Positions 46,029 to 50,426 of a stretch of DNA of 50,426 bases are shown piece after piece; within the stretch, counting starts at the first letter, position 1, and the number at the start of each line of letters is the position of its first letter. The stretch comes from Acinetobacter lwoffii. Its GTDB lineage: Bacteria > Pseudomonadota > Gammaproteobacteria > Pseudomonadales > Moraxellaceae. The DNA lies in assembly GCA_013530545.1 (NCBI GenBank), contig SPVA01000047.1:1-50426 (forward strand), given 5' to 3'. A program made the translations under genes and the position numbers. The notes beneath the pieces were generated by a model. It was not told where the DNA came from. It did no database searches and worked only from the letters and a program-made list of their open reading frames with translations.

Positions 46029-47833
46029 TTTGCGACTTCCCCTATGCATTCACATTTAAATTTGGTATTTGAAAGTTGTTTAGATTTCATAAATTCGCGC
46101 CAGCCACCGAAATGACTAATATCTGTTGCATCCTCAAGTGCATAGCCTTCACAGATAAAGCCTTTGACCCAAGTACCATCAATCAGCTGAACATTACCGA
46201 TCCCCAATGGTGCCGGAACTTCTGCAACAATGTCTCCGAACAGTGCACGCGGAATGTCCCAGACTTCGACTTCAATTGAACAACCTTTCGCGTTGTATTG
46301 GAGGCCGGGTTTTGGTGGTGTGGTATTTTTTAAAGCATAGAGTTTGTAATGCGAAGCAGTCCGGGTCTGCTTGATCAGGGTGCCACTGCGTGTGGTCAGC
46401 TGAAAGTTCAGCGGCATTCTACTTAGATGTGCACCGACGACAGCCAGTTTGACGCTGTGATCCGATGAGATTTCAGTTGTTTTTTCATAGCTAAGTTCAG
46501 AGGTGCCTAGCTTTAACTGGCTCGATTGCTGCCATTTTTGCCCGAATTTGGCCAGTGCTTCATCCATCCAGGCTGGCGCAATAAAGGTCACACCCGTTGG
46601 AAGACCATCAGCACGAATGCTATTTGGTAATGCCAAAGCCGACAGGTCGGCAAAATTGACAAAATTGGTATAAGCGCCCATGTGGCTGTTTTTTACCAGA
46701 GGATCGGCTTCTACTTCTGCAATGCGATAAATGGTGGGTGCAGTAGGCACCATCAAGGCATCATAATCTGCCAGTGTATTTTGAATAACACGGCTCAGGT
46801 GGGCACGTTCATATTCATCCTGCATGACATCGACCGCATTGAACCGGTCTGCCTGCGCAATAATCTGGCCAATGACCGGATGGGTCTGCTCGCGTTGCAC
46901 CATTTTTTCCACGGCACTGGTACGTTCAGCCACCCAAGAGCGGTTATACAAGGCCGCTGCCAGTTGTTGAAATGGAGCAAAATCAATCGGCTCAACCGTA
47001 TAACCCAAGCTTTGTACACGTGCGATCGCCAGCTGGAATGCTTTTTCAGTTTCAGCATCGCCATAAAATTCGAGTGTATCCGGAATGGCAATTTTCCCTT
47101 TTGAAAATTGGCTCGGTTCATTCTGAGGATGCATTCTGGAATAATCATCGCTGGCATCATAGCCTTGCATAACTTGCGCTACCTGCCAGGCGTCATCCAC
47201 AGTCAAAGCAAAAACCGAAATCACATCGATGGTGCGGCAAGCCGGAATCAGGCCTGAAGTCGAGAACCAGCCTTTGGTTGGTTTGAGTCCGACAATGTTA
47301 TTGTGCCCTGCCGGTACACGTCCTGAACCTGCAGTATCTGTACCCAGACTGAATGGCACTTGTCCATTTGCCACAGCAACACTTGAACCGGAACTCGAAC
47401 CACCACTGATATATTCAGGATTAAAGCTGTTCTTCACCGCGCCGTATGGAGAGCGCACACCGACTAAGCCTGTGGCAAACTGGTCCAGATTGGTTTTACC
47501 CACGACAATCGCGCCGGCAGCTTTTAATTTGGCGACTGCTGTTGCATCGGAAGTTGCCAGATAAGCTACCTCTTTACATGCTGCTGTGGTATAGAACCCT
47601 GCAACATCAATATTGTCCTTGACTGCAAATGGCACCCCATAAAGTGGCAAGCTTGCACTATCTGCACCAGTCAATGCATCAATTTGTGCCTGTAATTGTG
47701 CTGCTGTTGCAATTGAAATCCAGGCATAATCGTCATTATTCAATCCGGCAACATACTCAATCAGGTCACTGAGCTGGATATTGTTATTCTGGTAGGCGTG
47801 TTGCCAGTCCTGTACAGTCCATAAGTTGTGCAC
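46025..47833 (-). CDS. atzF: Allophanate hydrolase
   Basis: AtzF splits allophanate into ammonia and CO2, ending urea, biuret, guanidine and s-triazine breakdown. The 602-residue chain has the amidase domain (about residues 1-440): Lys in GVPFAVKDNIDV, then SGGSSSGSSVAVANG and TDTAGSGRVPAG with the Ser-cisSer-Lys triad. The C-terminal allophanate domain follows (about 475-600), ending near the Gly-Gly-rich HFGGWREFM. A urea or guanidine carboxylase to make allophanate is not in the window. It is second in the NikR-like operon. Confidence 0.93.
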   Translation of the reverse strand: MHNLWTVQDWQHAYQNNNIQLSDLIEYVAGLNNDDYAWISIATAAQLQAQIDALTGADSASLPLYGVPFAVKDNIDVAGFYTTAACKEVAYLATSDATAVAKLKAAGAIVVGKTNLDQFATGLVGVRSPYGAVKNSFNPEYISGGSSSGSSVAVANGQVPFSLGTDTAGSGRVPAGHNNIVGLKPTKGWFSTSGLIPACRTIDVISVFALTVDDAWQVAQVMQGYDASDDYSRMHPQNEPSQFSKGKIAIPDTLEFYGDAETEKAFQLAIARVQSLGYTVEPIDFAPFQQLAAALYNRSWVAERTSAVEKMVQREQTHPVIGQIIAQADRFNAVDVMQDEYERAHLSRVIQNTLADYDALMVPTAPTIYRIAEVEADPLVKNSHMGAYTNFVNFADLSALALPNSIRADGLPTGVTFIAPAWMDEALAKFGQKWQQSSQLKLGTSELSYEKTTEISSDHSVKLAVVGAHLSRMPLNFQLTTRSGTLIKQTRTASHYKLYALKNTTPPKPGLQYNAKGCSIEVEVWDIPRALFGDIVAEVPAPLGIGNVQLIDGTWVKGFICEGYALEDATDISHFGGWREFMKSKQLSNTKFKCECIGEVAK

Positions 47834-47844
47834 AGCTGTTCTCC

Positions 47845-48288
47845 TTAAGTGTGTTCGGTATTTTGTGGAATAGGCGGCATGACGGCATCCATCAGTTCGA
47901 GATGCCCTTTAATCACGCCTTTCAGTGCAATAAATTGTTCGCTAATTTCTTTCAGGTCACTGCTCGCGCCCTGCATCAGCATGACTTGCAGAATTTTTTC
48001 ATCATCCAGCTGGATATGAAGCGAATTGATCACTTGTGCCAGATACTGCTGCTGCAGATCGACCAGCTGACTACGCAGCGGTTTCAGGCTGACGTCATAG
48101 AGCAAGGTAAGTGTGCCAACCATGACTTCATCGCGAATCACCAGATCATCAATCAGGTGACGGTTAATCATGTCGACAATGGCCTGCGAACGGCTTTCAT
48201 AGTGTTGCTCGACAATCTTTTGATCCATTGCCTGTAATGTGGTTTCTGGCACGGTGATACTGATCCGTGCTAATTTGGCTTTAGGCAC
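47845..48288 (-). CDS. NikR-fold transcription regulator lacking most nickel ligands
   Basis: The 147-residue protein starts at a GTG (48288) with AAGGA 8 bases upstream. A ribbon-helix-helix DNA-binding domain (LARISITVPETTLQAMDQ, then SRSQAIVDMINRHL) is followed by an ACT-like domain that aligns with NikR over GTLTLLYDV to KGVIKGHLELMD. Of the four E. coli NikR nickel ligands only His87 is kept (His91 here). His76, His89 and Cys95 become Gln80, Gln93 and Ile99. It should therefore sense something other than nickel. It heads nikR-like-atzF-SBP, with operator-like repeats at its own promoter and the permease promoter. Confidence 0.85.
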   Translation of the reverse strand: MPKAKLARISITVPETTLQAMDQKIVEQHYESRSQAIVDMINRHLIDDLVIRDEVMVGTLTLLYDVSLKPLRSQLVDLQQQYLAQVINSLHIQLDDEKILQVMLMQGASSDLKEISEQFIALKGVIKGHLELMDAVMPPIPQNTEHT

Positions 48289-48412
48289 GATGTTGATCCT
48301 TAGGTTGATAGTGTGAAGACTGTTTAATGTGAAAGCCTGCGCGTACGCTGAGAAGCTCAACCAGAAAGTGAAGCCATGGATGCATTTTTTTATTTGAGGT
48401 TGAATTGTTCAT
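48281..48412 (-). CDS. Small ORF overlapping the NikR-like gene (43 residues)
   Basis: It starts MNNSTSNKKMHPWLHFLVEL behind an excellent ribosome site (CAGGAGATGCAC then ATG). The stop lies 8 bases inside the NikR-like gene, whose GTG it overlaps. It is the first frame on the sigma-54 transcript. It could be a real small protein or a leader peptide that couples translation to the regulator. No family recognised. Confidence 0.5.
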   Translation of the reverse strand: MNNSTSNKKMHPWLHFLVELLSVRAGFHIKQSSHYQPKDQHRA

Positions 48413-48427
48413 GTGCATCTCCTGTGA

Positions 48428-48455
48428 ATATTACAAAACCAAAATTTCGTATTAC
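48428..48455. promoter_or_regulatory. Operator-like repeat at the NikR-like operon start
   Basis: ATATTAC-N14-GTATTAC, half-site pair of the GTAWTAY type, 28 bp long. It covers about +1 to +27 of the transcript predicted from the sigma-54 promoter at 48465. Same length, spacing and position as the site before the permease (40783-40810). Confidence 0.55.
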
Positions 48456-48464
48456 TTAGGAAAA

Positions 48465-48481
48465 TGCAGAAAGCGTGCCAG
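48465..48481 (-). promoter_or_regulatory. Sigma-54 promoter of the NikR-like operon
   Basis: CTGGCACGCTTTCTGCA on the minus strand: perfect TGGCAC at -24, TGC at -12, GG-N10-GC spacing. Predicted start near 48455. Confidence 0.85.
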
Positions 48482-48525
48482 TTTTGTTTATTTGGACGTG
48501 ATAAATAAAATTGGGTAAAAAGGCG

Positions 48526-48557
48526 AAAAAAAGCCCCATAACAGTGAAATGGGGCTT
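48526..48557 (-). terminator. Strong intrinsic terminator
   Basis: AAGCCCCAT pairs with ATGGGGCTT around a 9-base loop, followed on the minus strand by T's to 48526. It could end the candidate small RNA, read-through from relE, or both. Confidence 0.85.
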
Positions 48558-48685
48558 GTTCTAAAGCAAAAGTAAGTTTTGTATTTCACCGGTTTATTCC
48601 ATTTTGATTGCTCATGTCCTTGCTATTCTTTTTATACATGAATGGTTAACCGATGTTTGTGATTATGAGTGATCAAGTGGTTGTA
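48526..48685 (-). ncRNA. Candidate sigma-54-dependent small RNA
   Basis: About 160 bases between a sigma-54 promoter match (48696-48712) and a strong intrinsic terminator (48557-48526). No meaningful reading frame lies inside; the only start with a ribosome site gives nine codons. No ANTAR hairpins are seen. Promoter and terminator define a short independent transcript, like nitrogen-regulated small RNAs of other gammaproteobacteria. Not supported by homology. Confidence 0.4.
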
Positions 48686-48695
48686 TATAAATAAA

Positions 48696-48712
48696 AGCAT
48701 AAAGTATGCCAC
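48696..48712 (-). promoter_or_regulatory. Sigma-54 promoter before the candidate small RNA
   Basis: GTGGCATACTTTATGCT on the minus strand: TGGCAT at -24, TGC at -12, GG-N10-GC spacing. No protein gene starts within 280 bases downstream before the terminator. Confidence 0.7.
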
Positions 48713-48861
48713 AATATAAAATTGAATAGATTTAAGCAGAATGCCTGAGAAATTAATTACATATGCAAAAAGAGGCAAAACAAGGATGATTTATTTTTTA
48801 AGTATGCCTAAAAAATAGCCCATTTTGCACCATTGGGGTTCGAGTATGCATCAAAGTGTGG

Positions 48862-49170
48862 CTAAAGGATGTTTAATAATGGCAAGCACTTCTTAGATAA
48901 TTTTTTACATCTTTTATAGATGGCATCTCGACGATCTACATCTAGTACCAAAACGACAATTTTGAAGTCGATAAGCTGATATACTAAGCGATAGCCTGCC
49001 GATCTAAGTTTCACTTTATATAAATTAACAGAGCCACTGAGTTTGTTTTTCGGGATTTTGGGGTTATCTAATATTGTTTCGAGCTTACGAATGAACTGTT
49101 CTGCGATTTGCGGATTCAGCTTATCAAACTTTTTAAGCGCGGTTTTTGTGAACTCGAGCTCGTAGGTCAT
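48862..49170 (-). CDS. relE: RelE/ParE-family toxin
   Basis: The 102-residue protein starts MTYELEFTKTALKKFDKLNP and has the RelE-fold pattern AGYRLVYQ and VDRRDAIYKR with basic residues near the C-terminus. RelE toxins cut mRNA in the ribosome; ParE relatives act on gyrase, and the sequence alone does not fully separate them. It overlaps the antitoxin gene by 38 bases, so its ribosome site is inside that gene. Confidence 0.88.
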   Translation of the reverse strand: MTYELEFTKTALKKFDKLNPQIAEQFIRKLETILDNPKIPKNKLSGSVNLYKVKLRSAGYRLVYQLIDFKIVVLVLDVDRRDAIYKRCKKLSKKCLPLLNIL

Positions 49171-49408
49171 CTAGGCTTACCTTTACAGTGTCTTCTGTTT
49201 GCGCTTCTTCGGCTAGTATCAATAGTTCTTTGTCTTCAATCAGATCCATCAGGCGTTCATACATATCCGCAGGTACGCAATAGAATGCTGGATTATTACG
49301 ATTAAGGATGGCAACTGCTTCACCAAAGCCGTTATTGACCACTTCCATTGGGTTCTTTTTTAGGTCTGATACGCTTGCGACAAAGCGTGAATGGATAATA
49401 TTGTTCAT
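49133..49408 (-). CDS. relB: RelB/Phd-type antitoxin
   Basis: The 91-residue protein begins MNNIIHSRFVASVSDLKKNP, a Phd/YefM-like DNA-binding start (S-D-L-K-K-N-P). NNGFGEAVAILNRNNPAFY and the helical C-terminal region then bind toxin. It precedes and overlaps the toxin gene, the usual order. The last 12 codons are shared with the toxin start in another frame. Confidence 0.88.
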   Translation of the reverse strand: MNNIIHSRFVASVSDLKKNPMEVVNNGFGEAVAILNRNNPAFYCVPADMYERLMDLIEDKELLILAEEAQTEDTVKVSLDDLRARVHKNRA

Positions 49409-49415
49409 CTTGGCG

Positions 49416-49428
49416 ATGTCCTAGACAT
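49416..49428. promoter_or_regulatory. Possible toxin-antitoxin operator
   Basis: ATGTC-CTA-GACAT, a short palindrome 8 bases before the antitoxin ATG, where autoregulation by the complex would be expected. Confidence 0.35.
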
Positions 49429-49453
49429 GTAAACAATAGTCAAATGATAACCA

Positions 49454-49483
49454 ATTTAGAGATCTTTTAAAAGGTCTCCAAAT
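49454..49483. repeat. Imperfect 30-bp palindrome between HEPN gene and antitoxin gene
   Basis: ATTTAGAGATCTTTT against its near-complement (two mismatches). No T run follows on the minus strand, so terminator activity for the HEPN gene is uncertain. Confidence 0.4.
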
Positions 49484-49494
49484 CGGTCTATTTC

Positions 49495-50307
49495 TTAACG
49501 ATGTAAAATATTTTCAATGTGATTATTTAACATTTCTATACTCTCTATAACTTTATCTAGTAGAAAGTCTAAAGCCTTCCCATAGCCACTACTTACAGAT
49601 GATGGGTCAAATCCTAACCTTCTTAGAAGCTCTAATGCCTCTCCAACAGATTCGTGTGCTTCCGCATTTCTTAGATCATTATTTATAAAAAGTGGTGCCA
49701 TTTTAAAATTAGGCTTTAATACATCGAAATCTATTGAGTAACCAATTAGTGCTTCTTTTGACTCATAATCATCATCAAGCTTTTCAAATATATTTAGTAA
49801 AATTTGTAATAATTTAAGAGTTTTGAAGTCATTAATTCTTTTTCTTTCTACACCTAATGTAACCAAAATGTTTTTGATGCTTCCAGGCTTTAATCTCATC
49901 AAAATTTCATTAATAGTTTTACATCTACTCAAGAAATCTTGCTCGTACATATTAAGAGGGGCTATTTGATATAACCTTGCAAATATAGGAAATGCTCTAA
50001 AACCTTCTCTTTCATAATTATCAATTACAAATTCCGAGAATTTCGAAGTATCACTATTTCCAGTCAATAATAGGTCTAGTTTGGTTAAATTTGCAGTTAA
50101 ACTACATAATTGTAATAAAAACTTTTCTGCTTTTTTTACAATATTTTCCTGACTCAAATCAAACTGATTAACTTCAATTTGAGTTAAGGCATATTGATAT
50201 ATATGCAAAATTTCTTCATCAGGTACATTTTTATATAACTCGTATAAAGATACTCTAACTAAATTTCGACCTTCTCTTAAACAATTTTGAAATGACCACT
50301 GTCCTTT
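49495..50307 (-). pseudogene. HEPN-type (abortive-infection-like) gene, 5' end removed by an IS element
   Basis: The frame runs for about 270 codons with no ATG before the IS boundary. It stays open up to the transposase stop codon (50335), in the same frame, so the original N-terminus is gone. The C-terminal third holds NNDLRNAEAHESVG, matching the Rx4H motif of HEPN ribonucleases, with helical sequence around it. The coding DNA is much more AT-rich than its neighbours, suggesting transfer. HEPN proteins often act in phage defence and toxin systems; a toxin-antitoxin pair is next to it. Family assignment rests on this one motif, so it is moderate. Confidence 0.6.
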
Positions 50308-50426
50308 TGTATTAGCCCCCGTAAAAACGGACAGTTAACTTGCTAATTTTAGCAATCGATACTCCTGAGGAGATTTCATTTTTAGCCCACTATGAGGATG
50401 ATTGCAATTGTAATCTTCAATCCAAG
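50308..50426 (-). mobile_element. IS3-family insertion sequence, right end (partial)
   Basis: The terminus TGTATTAGCCCCCGTAAAAA has the TG start and C-run of IS3-group inverted repeats. The transposase reads inward from the window edge. Only about 119 bases are in the window, so the other end and target duplication cannot be seen. Confidence 0.8.
50335..50426 (-). CDS. IS3-family transposase OrfB, C-terminal end (partial)
   Basis: The last 29 codons read WIEDYNCNHPHSGLKMKSPQ then EYRLLKLAS, typical of the integrase-type OrfB C-terminus (NxxHPHSGLKMKSPxEY). The gene continues beyond the window. Confidence 0.85.
   Translation of the reverse strand, partial: WIEDYNCNHPHSGLKMKSPQEYRLLKLAS

Noticed and set aside
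48289-48360. Longer start for the NikR-like regulator
   Set aside because: NikR-family proteins begin just before the ribbon-helix-helix; the GTG at 48288 has a good ribosome site.
1-50426. tRNA, rRNA or CRISPR arrays
   Set aside because: I saw no cloverleaf, rRNA-like sequence or regularly spaced direct repeats.

Overview
The window looks like a chromosomal segment of an Acinetobacter species (Moraxellaceae). The indicators are a mannitol-1-phosphate dehydrogenase fused to its own phosphatase, an AbeS/EmrE-type exporter, a betI-betB-betA cluster divergent from a BCCT choline transporter, a fused MoaC/MoaB, an OsmC-YcaO fusion and moderately AT-rich DNA. This is inference from gene content; there is no rRNA or other marker here.

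Layout. 1-4.2 kb: end of ETF-ubiquinone oxidoreductase (broken reading frame) and YcaO. 4.5-12.1 kb: a TorF-like outer-membrane protein with a one-base frame break, the choline-to-betaine genes betA, betB and betI, divergent betT, and a MarC-family membrane protein. 12.1-16.6 kb: TonB receptor, MetR-type regulator and two small proteins. 16.8-38.3 kb: a nearly complete nitrate-assimilation region. It holds a PP2C-kinase fusion, a formate/nitrite channel, cyanase, a nitrate MFS transporter (broken), molybdate ABC transporter modABC, molybdenum-cofactor genes moeA, moaCB (broken), moaE, moaD, moaA and mobA, nitrate reductase nasA, a NirD-FAD reductase fusion, nitrite reductase nirB, and the regulators nasT and nasS. 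38.4-40.5 kb: bifunctional mtlD, which with the bet genes makes this an osmoprotection region too. 40.8-48.4 kb: a guanidine-linked nitrogen-scavenging cluster (ABC permease, broken ATPase, guanidine-II riboswitch, Fe(II) dioxygenase, unknown protein, AbeS-like exporter, substrate-binding lipoprotein, allophanate hydrolase, NikR-fold regulator). 48.5-50.4 kb: a candidate small RNA, a RelBE-type toxin-antitoxin pair, and a HEPN-type gene cut by an IS3-family element running off the window.

Regulation ties the nitrogen genes together. I find nine sigma-54 (-24/-12) promoter matches with exact GG-N10-GC spacing, all in intergenic DNA and correctly oriented, before nirB, nasT, the nitrite channel, cyanase, the nitrate transporter, moaA, the ABC permease, the NikR-like operon and a putative small RNA. 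Three of these promoters are followed by paired hexaloop hairpins with A at loop position 1 and G at position 4, the known target of ANTAR proteins such as NasT, which is encoded here. In one leader the second hairpin overlaps a clear terminator. The guanidine cluster adds a third layer: a two-hairpin ACGA-loop riboswitch before the dioxygenase, and a shared 28-bp operator-like element at the predicted start of both sigma-54 transcripts. The NikR-fold regulator encoded there has lost three of the four nickel ligands.

A second theme is disruption. Four genes (etfD, nitrate transporter, moaCB, ABC ATPase) have lost short segments, roughly 10 to 31 bp, that shift the frame, each apparently between 3-6 bp repeats. 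A fifth (the TorF-like gene) has a one-base change in an A tract. Whether this is real gene decay or an assembly problem cannot be settled from the sequence.
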